Positions 7,555 to 16,525 of a stretch of 33,182 nt of DNA are shown piece by piece. The notes beneath the pieces were generated by a model, which was given only the letters and a program-made list of their open reading frames with translations, was not told where the DNA came from and searched no databases. Position 1 is the first letter of the stretch. Every line of letters begins with the position of its first letter. Origin of the DNA: JBCFBK01 sp038562555 (GTDB lineage: Bacteria; Bacteroidota; Bacteroidia; Bacteroidales; Prolixibacteraceae); assembly GCA_038562555.1 (NCBI GenBank), contig JBCFBK010000056.1:1-33182 (forward strand), written 5' to 3'. Both the position numbers and the translations under genes were made by a program.

Positions 7555-9315
7555 ATGAAACAATCTCTTATGCTTCTCCTAAGTTTATTGACCCTGATCA
7601 GTATGGTCGATGCGCAGAATCCTGCCACTTCAACCGGAGTTCTGAACCCTTACCGGCTGCCCTTCCCAACTTCCGGAACGGAAGTAAAATACCTTGACCT
7701 GGACGGCGATGGTGACCCGGACGTATTGCAGGCAACGGTGAATGGTCTCGCGGTTCAGTGGATCGACGACGATGACGATATGAAGCAGGGTGACCTGCAG
7801 GGTGACCTCGACAGTGATTGTCTGATGGTGGACCGGAATAAAGACGGGAAGTACGGCTCGTACGGGGATGTCGTGGTGGATTGGGTCGACAACAACGACG
7901 ATGATTTGGCAGATATGCAGATCTATGCCGAGTACGCCGGTGAAAATCAGAAAGACGTACCCTGGGGACCCGGTCACTTGATGATCAGCGTGGACCTGGA
8001 CCGGGACAACGTTATGAATTACATCGACTGGAATACCTTCAGCCTGCGGGGCTGGCTGCACGACGGGCAGTCGGATTTTTATGAGGACTACCTGGGGAAA
8101 AGCCTTTTCCTGAAGATCCATACTTCACCCGAAAAAATGAATGATCTCCGGTTAAACTGGGAAAACCCGTTCCTGTTCTATGATCCTGATCAGGATGGCC
8201 TGAGCGAATATGCGATCCGGGTGATCGATAGTCCGGAGAAAGGAAAACCCGGTGATCAATACCTGACGCGCCTGACCGGGAATGTGAGCTGGATCTCCAT
8301 GTCGTACGACCTGGATAACGACAATGCTCCCGGCAATGAGTTCGATTTTGATATGACCGTTAGTTTCCGCGGAAAAGGGTTCAACTACATGGACCAGGTC
8401 CACTGCTTTCCGCAGATGAGGGGAATGCCCGAAAGCGACCGGTTTTTCATGGATCCGCGGGTACGGCAGTTGACGGAATTGATCTATCCGGATCATGAGT
8501 CGATCAAAGACCTGGTTTTTAAAAGAGGCGAATGGGACCAGGTTTATTTTGTCTATGATGAAGACGATGACTGCAACCGCTGGGAACGCGTGGAGTTATA
8601 CGATCCCAAAGACCCGTACAGGACCGGGAAACGGAACGGCGGACTGGACGACAATCCGCAGACTGATGCCGTGGGCGACCGGGGCGAATGGGACCTGGAC
8701 AATTCCGGAAAGGGAAATCTTTACGTGAGCAGGCTGGACGGGAAGATCCACCTGCATGGGGCGGAGTCCGGCTACTGGCGGGTAGATCAGAATGCGTATT
8801 ATTACCAGGGGATGGGTGGATTGTATGACGGCTACGGACCGGAAAGGCTTTCGCGGGAAGCGAAGGACCCTTTTCCTTTGGTGAAATATACCGACACCAA
8901 CGGCAACGGCTTTTTTGACCGGGTGGAATATGATTTGGACGGTGACCAGGTCGCGGACGAAGTGGTTTCGCTTCCGGAACTGGACATGGACGATCAAAGT
9001 GACGTGATCGAGACGGCTGCGATGGACTACCGGGATTTCACCGCGCTGGAAGCAAAGGTGGCGGAAGATACATGGCAGCAGGCGCAGGCGGCCGTGAAAG
9101 TCGCTTCGCAGGCCGGGATCAACGTGCAGTGGTATGCCTTGCTGATGCATCCGCGGTCGGTCAGGCAGAAATATCACATGGGTTACTGGCTTCAGCTTTA
9201 CCTGTACCGCGATCTGAAGGAACTGGCTGTCCGCAACAACAACCCGGCCATGGCCGAAGCGCTTACAAAAGGCTACTTTTCAGGGAACTGGAAATCGGTC
9301 AGGTTGAATAAATAA
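7555..9315 (+). CDS. Secreted Asp-rich calcium-loop protein, function unknown
   Basis: The product is 586 aa with signal peptide 1-21 (ending MVDAQ). It carries many acidic loops of the DxDxDG/EF-hand or thrombospondin-3 type: DLDGDGDPD (48-56), DRNKDGKYG (93-101), DNNDDDLAD (112-120), DPDQDGLSE (210-218), DLDNDNAPGNEFD (252-264), DTNGNGFFD (447-455) and DLDGDQVAD (460-468). The loops are spread through the chain instead of forming one dockerin. The C-terminal 100 residues are helical, with few acidic loops and several aromatic residues (MGYWLQLYLYRDL). No known catalytic motif was recognised. Lying between a polysaccharide lyase and a GH92 enzyme, it could be a calcium-stabilised glycan-binding protein or a new enzyme. 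Similar proteins were not recognised by name. Confidence 0.8.
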   Translation: MKQSLMLLLSLLTLISMVDAQNPATSTGVLNPYRLPFPTSGTEVKYLDLDGDGDPDVLQATVNGLAVQWIDDDDDMKQGDLQGDLDSDCLMVDRNKDGKYGSYGDVVVDWVDNNDDDLADMQIYAEYAGENQKDVPWGPGHLMISVDLDRDNVMNYIDWNTFSLRGWLHDGQSDFYEDYLGKSLFLKIHTSPEKMNDLRLNWENPFLFYDPDQDGLSEYAIRVIDSPEKGKPGDQYLTRLTGNVSWISMSYDLDNDNAPGNEFDFDMTVSFRGKGFNYMDQVHCFPQMRGMPESDRFFMDPRVRQLTELIYPDHESIKDLVFKRGEWDQVYFVYDEDDDCNRWERVELYDPKDPYRTGKRNGGLDDNPQTDAVGDRGEWDLDNSGKGNLYVSRLDGKIHLHGAESGYWRVDQNAYYYQGMGGLYDGYGPERLSREAKDPFPLVKYTDTNGNGFFDRVEYDLDGDQVADEVVSLPELDMDDQSDVIETAAMDYRDFTALEAKVAEDTWQQAQAAVKVASQAGINVQWYALLMHPRSVRQKYHMGYWLQLYLYRDLKELAVRNNNPAMAEALTKGYFSGNWKSVRLNK

Positions 9316-9412
9316 GCCTCTAAAATCAAGTTTTGTTTCGGATCGTTTCTTAAAAAAACCGAACGGTCTATATGCCATCATTCTTCAAATTTTTCGAATT
9401 TATCCGATCTTC

Positions 9413-10615
9413 ATGATAAAGAATTTATGCATCATCAGTATCCTTACTCTTATTTTTGGATTTGCCGGAAACAAGGATCGATCGGCAGCCCAACCTTTGC
9501 AATACATCCTGCTGAACGGGGTTAGCGCCGGTACCGAATCGTTTAGAGAGGTGGCGTCGGTTTTCGGAAAGACAACAGATGGCAGGACAGCCATCGGCGT
9601 GGGATTCATTATTTCTTATTTTCAGATGAGTCCCGAGCGTACAGCGGCCAGGCTGAAACAATACCTTTCCCTTTCAAGGCAATTCGACCTGCCGGTCATT
9701 GTCCAGATAGACGGGGAACAATGGTGGGAGAACCGTCCTGATCTGTGGAACTGGTGGGATGAAACAAAGCCCGGTTATGATCCTGCCAACCGTCACAACG
9801 TGGAATGGACAGGATGGACGCCCGATTCGGCCGTGAAGATCGGATGGCGAAACTGGGGACAGCAGATCCGCGTGCTGCCGATGCCCAACCTGATGAGCCC
9901 GGTTTACCGCAAAGCCTGTCACGACGAAATGAAGAAGCTGGTCCCCATTGTGGTGGATTGGTGGAATTCACTCCCGGAAGAGAAAAAATACCTGTTGGCA
10001 GGGATCAAAGTTGGTTGGGAGAGCGCCATTGGTGTCAATAACTGGTATTATCCGAACGGAAATAAATTGCTTGAGCGGCCGGAACGGGAAGATCCGGATT
10101 ACGGGGTGCAAACAGATTCGCTTCCTGACCGGGGCGTTCAGTCCATAGGTTACGCGGCTGTCAGTACCCTTGGGCTGGCCTCGTCGGGGAAACTAAAAGA
10201 AACCGATGTGACTCAAGTGGTCCGGCGGCACCTGGAAGACCTTTGCCGGCTGTCAGCGGATCTGGGCGTTCCCCGCGAACGGTTATTCACCCATTGCGGC
10301 GGATGGAGTCGGGGAGAATCCCTTTATTCGGCGGCTGCGAATTCCTATTCTTGCCCCGGCTGGAGTTTTTATCAGCATGCTACGGACCCGCGGAAGGATA
10401 CAACGGCAATGAAAGCGCTTGAACGGAGCGATGCCCCTTACTGGGGAGCCGTGGAATGGTTATACCAGGGGAGTAATACCAGGGAGCAATGGATTTCCGC
10501 AATAACGAACACGCTTTCGGATAACAGGATCAGGTATCTGTGTATCTATAACTGGGATGGCATAAAAAATAATCCGGACTGCATCTCCGCGATTAAAGAG
10601 GTCGTTCAAAAATAA
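9413..10615 (+). CDS. Secreted putative TIM-barrel glycoside hydrolase, family unassigned
   Basis: The product is 400 aa with an N-terminal hydrophobic segment (1-19). The chain reads like an (alpha/beta)8 barrel: YILLNGVSAG near the start, IGVGFIISYF, LPVIVQIDGEQWW (strand ending in an acidic/aromatic cluster), LAGIKVGWESAIGVNNWYYP, RLFTHCGGW and APYWGAVEWLY, then IRYLCIYNWD. Glu203 (VGWES) and Glu348 (GAVEW) lie at strand ends about 145 residues apart, the kind of layout used by clan GH-A acid/base and nucleophile pairs. Many Trp residues (WWENRPDLWNWWD) suit a sugar-binding groove. The family could not be named; the glycosidase role is inference from fold-like features and from the neighbours (lyase, sulfatases, GH92). 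Confidence 0.7.
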   Translation: MIKNLCIISILTLIFGFAGNKDRSAAQPLQYILLNGVSAGTESFREVASVFGKTTDGRTAIGVGFIISYFQMSPERTAARLKQYLSLSRQFDLPVIVQIDGEQWWENRPDLWNWWDETKPGYDPANRHNVEWTGWTPDSAVKIGWRNWGQQIRVLPMPNLMSPVYRKACHDEMKKLVPIVVDWWNSLPEEKKYLLAGIKVGWESAIGVNNWYYPNGNKLLERPEREDPDYGVQTDSLPDRGVQSIGYAAVSTLGLASSGKLKETDVTQVVRRHLEDLCRLSADLGVPRERLFTHCGGWSRGESLYSAAANSYSCPGWSFYQHATDPRKDTTAMKALERSDAPYWGAVEWLYQGSNTREQWISAITNTLSDNRIRYLCIYNWDGIKNNPDCISAIKEVVQK

Positions 10616-10641
10616 CTGAACCATATAATAGCAAACCGATT

Positions 10642-12900
10642 ATGAAAATCAGTGTCTTTATGCTCTTTATTTTTGTGTGGCTAAATGTTGCCGCACAGGA
10701 AAAGGAAACGGATTATACCCGTTATGTCGATCCTTTTATCGGGGCTGACGGCGGAGGGTATGCTTTTCCGGGTCCTGCACTGCCTTCGGGAATGGTCAAA
10801 GTTGGTCCCGATTGCAATGAGCTGACCGAAAATTCAGGCTGGGATGCCAGGGGAAATATCGTTGGCTTTAGTCATACACATATTAACGGATCGGGCGGGG
10901 GATGCAAATATGGAAATATCCTGCTCATGCCGACGGTTGGTGCGGTCAATCCCAATGATTATTCTTCGCCGAGAGCCAATGAGTATGCCGAAGCAGGCCT
11001 GTACAGTGTTAACCTGACCCGGTACAACACGTCGGTCCGGTTATCGGCCGGTGAGCATGCAGCCTTTCACGAGTACACCTTTCCGGCCACTGATCAGGCC
11101 AATGTCCTGATGGATATGGGCAGCTTCTTATCGTCGTACGAACGGCAGGAGTTTGTGGGGTCGGAAGTGCGTATCCTTTCCGATACGGAAGTGGAGGGCT
11201 ACAGCCGCATTCGCGGGGGATGGAACATGGGCCGGGCTTACACGGTTTATTTTTACGCCCGGTTTGAACGCCCGGCCACTTCATACGGAACATGGAAGTC
11301 CGGGAAACCATACCCCGGCACAAAATCGCAGTACGACAGTAATGAGAAAACAGGAGCCTGGCTGACATTCGACACGCGTGAGGCCAGGACGATCCGGGTG
11401 AAAGTTGCCATTTCGTACATGGGCGTAAACAAGGCGCGGGAGAATATGAAAGAGATGCCGGACTGGGACCTGGATCAGGTCAGAATGAATGCAGTAAAGG
11501 AATGGAACAAAATACTGGGTCAAATCCGGGTGGAAGGAGGCAGCGAAGAAAGCAGGAAGATTTTCTATTCATCGGTTTACCGGATTTTTTTGCAGCCAAC
11601 CAACTATAAGGGCGAAAACCCGGTTTGGCAATCGGATAAACCCTATTACGGCGATTACCACGCGATCTGGGATACCTACCGCGCCACCCATCCCTTCATT
11701 ACCCTGCTTCGCCCTTCGCTGGAAGCGGACATGGTGGAATCGCTGGTGGATATTTACCGGTTCGGTCATTATATGCCCGATGCGCGTACCAGCCATGATA
11801 ACGGCCGTACACAGGGAGGTTCGAACTGCGACATGCTGGTGGCCGACGCCCTGGTGAAAGGGGTAAAAGGGATCGACTACGAAACAGCCCTGCAGGCCAT
11901 GCTCAAAAATGCCACGGTACCTCCGGGCGATGATGAGCGGAAGCAGGGGCGGGGAGGACTGCCGGACTATAACCGGATCGGCTACGTCTCGACCGCTTTC
12001 GAACGCTGCGGCACCCGCACGCTGGAATATTCGGCAAATGATTACGCCATCGCCACGGTTGCAAAAAGACTGGGAAAGAAAGAGCTGTACGAACAATACC
12101 GGCAAAAGGCGGCAAGCTGGGAAAACCTGTGGAATCCGGATATCGAAAGTTTGGGGTTCAAAGGCTTTATATGGCCGCGCAACGCCGACGGAACCTGGAT
12201 GGATACCACTAAATTCAATGTATTTGCTTCCGGTTCGTTCGAGCATCCTTTTTATGAAACCTTTTCGTGGGAATATTCCTTTTATGTTCCCCATGATATG
12301 AAGCGTTTAATTAAAAAGACGGGAGGAAAAGAGGCTTTTGCCAAACGGCTGGATACCTACTTCACACGGTCGTTCCCCGGGAAAAGGAATGACCTGCTTT
12401 TTTATACCAGGCTGGTGGGGATGTGTCAGATCTCGAACGAACCGTCGTTTCTGACTCCTTCGCTTTATTGCTATGTGAACCAACCGTGGAAAACAGCCCG
12501 GATCGTGCGACAGATCCTGGCTACCCAGTACAATTCGACAAGATCGGGGGTTCCGGGGAATGATGATTCCGGTTCGATGGGCGCGTGGTACGCTTTTCAT
12601 GCGATGGGCTTTTATCCGAATGCGGCGCAGGATGTTTACCTGATTTCCAGTCCGGTATTTCCGAAGGTGACCATCACCCTCGAAAACGGGAAGCAGGTCG
12701 TGATCACGGCAAAGAATGCGGGTGAAAAGAATATTTACGTGCAGTCGTGCCGGTTCAACGGAAAACCGTTTAACAACTGCTGGTTCCGTCACAGCGATAT
12801 CGCGAACGGGGCCACCATTGAATTTGTGATGGGCGATCGGCCATCCTCGTGGGCAGCGAACGGAGAGTTGCCTCCATCCATGTCGGACGGGAAACTTTAA
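10642..12900 (+). CDS. GH92 family alpha-mannosidase-like glycosidase
   Basis: The product is 752 aa with signal peptide 1-18 (ending NVAAQ). GH92 hallmarks are all visible: YVDPFIGADGGGYAFPGPAL with PSGMVKVGPD (residues 28-57), GFSHTHINGSGGG (75-87), IWDTYRATHP (342-351) and GNDDSGSMGAWYAFHAMGFY (639-658), where the acidic residues bind calcium and act in catalysis. The family consists of calcium-dependent, inverting exo-alpha-mannosidases, mostly alpha-1,2 but also 1,3, 1,4 and 1,6. The Asp-Asp-Ser-Gly variant in the last motif differs from the Glu-Asp-Cys-Gly form I recall in studied members, so linkage should not be assumed. The gene sits 26 bp after the putative barrel glycosidase and 52 bp before the second sulfatase, probably in one operon. 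Confidence 0.93.
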   Translation: MKISVFMLFIFVWLNVAAQEKETDYTRYVDPFIGADGGGYAFPGPALPSGMVKVGPDCNELTENSGWDARGNIVGFSHTHINGSGGGCKYGNILLMPTVGAVNPNDYSSPRANEYAEAGLYSVNLTRYNTSVRLSAGEHAAFHEYTFPATDQANVLMDMGSFLSSYERQEFVGSEVRILSDTEVEGYSRIRGGWNMGRAYTVYFYARFERPATSYGTWKSGKPYPGTKSQYDSNEKTGAWLTFDTREARTIRVKVAISYMGVNKARENMKEMPDWDLDQVRMNAVKEWNKILGQIRVEGGSEESRKIFYSSVYRIFLQPTNYKGENPVWQSDKPYYGDYHAIWDTYRATHPFITLLRPSLEADMVESLVDIYRFGHYMPDARTSHDNGRTQGGSNCDMLVADALVKGVKGIDYETALQAMLKNATVPPGDDERKQGRGGLPDYNRIGYVSTAFERCGTRTLEYSANDYAIATVAKRLGKKELYEQYRQKAASWENLWNPDIESLGFKGFIWPRNADGTWMDTTKFNVFASGSFEHPFYETFSWEYSFYVPHDMKRLIKKTGGKEAFAKRLDTYFTRSFPGKRNDLLFYTRLVGMCQISNEPSFLTPSLYCYVNQPWKTARIVRQILATQYNSTRSGVPGNDDSGSMGAWYAFHAMGFYPNAAQDVYLISSPVFPKVTITLENGKQVVITAKNAGEKNIYVQSCRFNGKPFNNCWFRHSDIANGATIEFVMGDRPSSWAANGELPPSMSDGKL

Positions 12901-12952
12901 AGGGGATTGACACCGGGACGTCATTCCGGAAACCATTAAATAAAAGTATAAG

Positions 12953-14668
12953 ATGAAATGCACGGATTATCTTTTCTCAAACATTAAACTGGCGGTTACG
13001 CTGATCCCGGTACTTTCGGCAGGCATGGCCGAAGCGGGTCACCTGGTGCGCCAGACGCCGAAGACGGGGGAAAAGCTGAACATCCTCTGGTTAAGTTGTG
13101 AAGATATCAGTCCGCTGTTGGGCTGCTACGGGACCAAAGGAATTGAAACGCCAAACATAGACCGGCTGGCGCGGGAAGGTATCCGCTATACGCATGCCTA
13201 TGCTGCAACAGGTGTATGTGCACCCAGTCGTTCATCCATTATCACGGGAATGTACCCGGTGAGTCTGGGCTCCCATAACATGAGGACCAGCGGATTTGTC
13301 TTCTATAACGGGATTGACGGGGAACAGTATCCGGCACTGCGGTCGGTGGCAGGAAAAAACGGGCAAAATATACCGGCATACTCGGCCGTGCCCGATGCAC
13401 AGGTAAAGTGTTTCACGGAATACCTTCGTGCGGCGGGATACTATTGTACGAATAACGCCAAGTGCGATTACCAGTTTTATCCGCCTTTCACGGCCTGGGA
13501 TGAGAACAACAAGAAGGCCGACTTCCGGAACAGGCCGGACGGAATGCCGTTTTTCTCGGTCTATAACCATGAGGTGACCCATGAATCCCGGATCTGGAAG
13601 CATGCGGATCATCCGATGCTGGCCGATCCTCAGGATGTGAGAATTCCGGCTTATTATCCCGATATCTCGGTGGTGAGAAAAGATCTGGCGCGTGCTTACT
13701 CCAACATCGAAGAACTTGATGCGCAGATCGGGGAATGGCTGAAACGGCTGGAGGAAGAGGGTCTGCTCGACAAGACGATTATCTTTTTCTGGAGTGATCA
13801 CGGCGGACCCTTGCTGCGCCAGAAAAGGGCAGTGGGGAATACCGGTCTTCATGTTCCGCTGATTGTGCGGTTCCCGGACAAAAAAATGGCGGGAAAGGTT
13901 TACGACGATGTGGTATCGCTGATGGATCTCGGGCCGACGGTGTTGTCACTGGCGGGAATAGAGCCGCCCGGATACATGCAGGGAAAAGCATTCCTCGGAG
14001 CATATGTATCCGCACAGAAAAGAGAAGCAGTGTATGGCAACGCCGACCGCTTCGATGAGGTGTATGACTTCTCAAGGTCGGTCATCGACGGCAGGTTTTC
14101 GTATATCCGGAATTTTGAACCGCAGTTGCCGCTGATCTACCGCAATGCCTACCGGGAGCAAATCGAGATGACCCGGACATTGATCGAAATGGACAAAAGA
14201 GGGGAACTGCGTGATGGGGCAGCCTATATTTTCCGCGATACCCGGGACGTGGAAGAATTATATGATCTGGAGAAGGATCCGGATGAGACCAGGAATCTTG
14301 CGGCGGAGCCTGCGTACCGGGATCAGTTGCTGAAGATGAGAAAGCAGTTGGCCGCCTGGCAATTGGCCGTGAATGACAAAGGACTGATCGACGAGTACAA
14401 CCTGGTGCAATTGTTTTGGCCCGGGCTGATCCAGCCGGTAACGGAAAAGGTCGTGATCAGGGAAAGCGGTGGACTGATCGAACTGACATGTGGTACGGAA
14501 GGCGCGTCGATCGGATACCAGACCGATGACCGGATTGGAAGCGAGCAGTGGATGGTATACCATGGCCCCATCCGTCTAAAGAAAGGGCAGAAGCTCGTTG
14601 CCAGGGCTAAGCGGATAGGATACCAAATCAGCGAAGCTACGGAGCGGACCTCAAAGCCTGGTCAGTGA
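12953..14668 (+). CDS. Secreted S1 sulfatase, N-sulfoglucosamine sulfohydrolase-like, with chitobiase-C-like tail
   Basis: The product is 571 aa. After a membrane-like N-terminus (about 10-28) it shows NILWLSCEDISPLLGCYG (metal ligands Glu50/Asp51 in place of the usual Asp-Asp), TPNIDRLAREGIRYTHAYA, formylglycine motif C89-A-P-S-R93 with SSIITGMYP, and WSDHGGP (Asp282, His283). This pattern is that of the SGSH-like subgroup (S1_8 in my recollection), whose known members include heparan N-sulfatases. Residues about 480-565 (GASIGYQTD, WMVYHGPIRLKKGQ, LVARAKRIGY) form a chitobiase/beta-hexosaminidase C-terminal-like domain. A second, differently classed sulfatase in the block means more than one sulfate position is likely removed. 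The gene ends 33 bp from the convergent lipoprotein gene, with no clear terminator between them. Confidence 0.92.
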   Translation: MKCTDYLFSNIKLAVTLIPVLSAGMAEAGHLVRQTPKTGEKLNILWLSCEDISPLLGCYGTKGIETPNIDRLAREGIRYTHAYAATGVCAPSRSSIITGMYPVSLGSHNMRTSGFVFYNGIDGEQYPALRSVAGKNGQNIPAYSAVPDAQVKCFTEYLRAAGYYCTNNAKCDYQFYPPFTAWDENNKKADFRNRPDGMPFFSVYNHEVTHESRIWKHADHPMLADPQDVRIPAYYPDISVVRKDLARAYSNIEELDAQIGEWLKRLEEEGLLDKTIIFFWSDHGGPLLRQKRAVGNTGLHVPLIVRFPDKKMAGKVYDDVVSLMDLGPTVLSLAGIEPPGYMQGKAFLGAYVSAQKREAVYGNADRFDEVYDFSRSVIDGRFSYIRNFEPQLPLIYRNAYREQIEMTRTLIEMDKRGELRDGAAYIFRDTRDVEELYDLEKDPDETRNLAAEPAYRDQLLKMRKQLAAWQLAVNDKGLIDEYNLVQLFWPGLIQPVTEKVVIRESGGLIELTCGTEGASIGYQTDDRIGSEQWMVYHGPIRLKKGQKLVARAKRIGYQISEATERTSKPGQ

Positions 14669-14701
14669 GACAGCCGAATTTTTCACCTATGGGTTTTCTG
14701 A

Positions 14702-15505
14702 TTAGTTTAAGATGCCTGCAGGTATTTCGATCCGTTCCAGGATTGTCTCAAATTTATAGCCGGATTCTGGCTGGTCCATTTTCATGACCAGGGAACACTG
14801 GTCTTCAGAAAAGTTTTTGGCAACGGTTCCCCATCCGAGATTCAGATTCTCATCCAGGTAGTGAAGCATAAACTCGCTGCCCTGGGTAATCTGAAACTTA
14901 TGAGCTTCGGGTGAATAGGCCGGATCGTTGGTTATTGCACCCTTATCGTCGGTAGCGTATGTCAGCGTGAGGTATGGTTTGTTGTCTTCCAGGGAGAATG
15001 CGTAATGACCTTTTCCCCGGATACGGAGACCATTGTCAGTTACCGATTTTTCCCCTTCCATGTCTGCCAGGTACAGGTCGCGCGACTGATTGCTGATCAG
15101 AAAAATAAAGGGCGTTTTACTTAACACCGGATGGTTGTTTTCGAAAGTAGATACGCGAAGAATCTCATAATGATCAACCACTTTAATTTTAAGCGTAGTT
15201 GTTTCGCCGGTGCTGTTATCGGTAATATACAGGGTGGATTCGCCGGTTAACAGACCGCGGACTAAAAGCGTGCCGGCCGGGTTGGACCAGCCTTCGTCTT
15301 CCGAAGCGGAGAATATACCTGTGTTTTCGATCTGGATCGTATAATCGCCGCTTCCGCTTTTAACGCCGATATAGCGGACACCATGTACCGGCACTTCGTA
15401 CGAATCGCCATAAAACCGGAGAGGCTCAGGTTCGTCATCCTTGCATCCTGCGATAAAAATGGTCATAAAGACCAGCAGCAATTCAAATGAGCTTTTTATT
15501 TTCAT
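14702..15505 (-). CDS. Surface-exposed lipoprotein, function unknown
   Basis: The product is 267 aa. The N-terminus has a lipobox Ile-Ala-Gly-Cys with the modified Cys at residue 21, followed at once by Lys-Asp-Asp-Glu. An acidic stretch just after the lipidated Cys is the known lipoprotein export signal that sends Bacteroidota lipoproteins to the outer face of the outer membrane. Residues about 30-115 read as an Ig/BACON-like beta domain (YEVPVHGVRYIGVKSGSGDY, LLVRGLLTGESTLYITDN). The rest is beta-rich, with FETILERIEIPAG at the end. No catalytic motif was seen. It is transcribed against the glycan block and lies downstream of the nitroreductase on the same strand, with 178 bp and two palindromes between them, so it probably has its own promoter. 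Confidence 0.8.
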   Translation of the reverse strand: MKIKSSFELLLVFMTIFIAGCKDDEPEPLRFYGDSYEVPVHGVRYIGVKSGSGDYTIQIENTGIFSASEDEGWSNPAGTLLVRGLLTGESTLYITDNSTGETTTLKIKVVDHYEILRVSTFENNHPVLSKTPFIFLISNQSRDLYLADMEGEKSVTDNGLRIRGKGHYAFSLEDNKPYLTLTYATDDKGAITNDPAYSPEAHKFQITQGSEFMLHYLDENLNLGWGTVAKNFSEDQCSLVMKMDQPESGYKFETILERIEIPAGILN

Positions 15506-15544
15506 AATCTCAATGAGTTAAGGTCACGGACCTATTTTTAACAA

Positions 15545-15558
15545 CAATGATATCATTG
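15545..15558. promoter_or_regulatory. Perfect 14-bp palindrome upstream of the lipoprotein gene
   Basis: caatgatatcattg is a perfect palindrome 40-53 bp ahead of the lipoprotein start (minus strand). Read on the minus strand it contains tatcattg, one mismatch from the Bacteroidota -7 element TAnnTTTG, so an operator overlapping a promoter is possible. No properly spaced -33 TTG was found. Confidence 0.4.
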
Positions 15559-15581
15559 GTTCGCTTTACGATGGTATCAAC

Positions 15582-15613
15582 TCAGATAGCATACAGATGA
15601 TCTTATGCTCTGA
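15582..15613. promoter_or_regulatory. Hairpin-forming inverted repeat between nitroreductase and lipoprotein genes
   Basis: tcagatagcata (15582-15593) pairs with tatgctctga (15604-15613) with a 2-nt bulge and a 10-nt loop. There is no U-tract on the minus strand, so it is not a classic terminator; an mRNA structure or a binding site is possible. Confidence 0.35.
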
Positions 15614-15683
15614 ATGGTTGCGTGAGCGCAGGTATTTCTGCTACAACATTTATTTGTTTATTTTTATGAATTCATGAATCACC

Positions 15684-16274
15684 TTATTCTCTGATCCACT
15701 CTGTTTTTTCTGAAACATCGATGCGCTTGCGGGTGGGGGTGTTTACGTTCTCGTCGGGGATGCCGAGTATAAAAAAGCCGACCGGCTCATCGTCTGCATT
15801 TAATCCCAGGAACCTCCGCATGGGTTCGGCGTAACACACTTCGCCCGTGCTCAGGTATCCGCCGATACCGAATTCCTGCAGGCTGAGGTAAATGTTCTCA
15901 ACAGCGCAGGCGGTTGATACGAGGTCTTCCTGCTTTGGAAAAAGTTTGCGGGGATCGCGCCGCATGATAATGGCGATGATATGCGACACGCGCAGCCACT
16001 TATTGTCGTAATCGTTATACTTAAATTCGAAGAATTTGTCGGCAGGCGTGATTTCCTTGTAGATTTCCTTTTGTACCTGAAAGAAACGTTTTACCCCTTC
16101 GCCGGCAAAAACCTTGAAGTGCCAGGCCTGAACCAGCCCGTGCGACGGCGCAAGGTTGGCGTTTTCAAGTAATTTTACAATCACCGCATCATCAATTTTT
16201 CCGCCTTCCTTTAAACCATGGATAAAAGTGGATTTCCTGTTGCGGATCCATTCCGAGATATTATTGTTACTCAT
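15684..16274 (-). CDS. Nitroreductase family protein
   Basis: The product is 196 aa, the usual length for compact FMN-dependent nitroreductases. The N-terminal motif IRNRKSTFIHGLKEGGKI corresponds to the Arg-Arg-Ser phosphate-binding region of the family. LLENANLAPSHGLVQAWHF is the typical helix-strand leading to the FMN ribityl contacts, and LVSTACAVENIYLSLQEFGIG is the long interface helix followed by a glycine-rich turn. FFILGIPDE precedes the C-terminal tail. Family members use NAD(P)H to reduce nitro groups, quinones or flavins as homodimers in the cytoplasm. The gene is divergent from the GH127 gene with 251 bp between the starts. It has no evident link to the glycan enzymes. Confidence 0.9.
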   Translation of the reverse strand: MSNNNISEWIRNRKSTFIHGLKEGGKIDDAVIVKLLENANLAPSHGLVQAWHFKVFAGEGVKRFFQVQKEIYKEITPADKFFEFKYNDYDNKWLRVSHIIAIIMRRDPRKLFPKQEDLVSTACAVENIYLSLQEFGIGGYLSTGEVCYAEPMRRFLGLNADDEPVGFFILGIPDENVNTPTRKRIDVSEKTEWIRE

Positions 16275-16525
16275 AGTCGGTTATTTTGAAACAAACAGTT
16301 GCTTCCCTACGCCCGAAGGTAGCATATATTTCGGCGACCGGAAACACGGCTAATATAACAATCGCTTTCCTGCCAGGTTCTGGAGTGACGAATTTTTTGC
16401 CGGCCGGCTGCCCCCGATGGCTGCAATTTTTTCAGCTCGCGAAATAAAATCAGGTGTGTAAAGGCCTGAGGGTTTCAGCAATTTTGTAAATTGCCGGATC
16501 AAATAAAACTAACTTACCAACAGAG

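Noticed and set aside
1808..14668. Classical polysaccharide utilisation locus with SusC/SusD
   Set aside because: No TonB-dependent receptor or SusD-like lipoprotein occurs in the window, and the only lipoprotein (14702-15505) is beta-rich and unlike the helical SusD fold.
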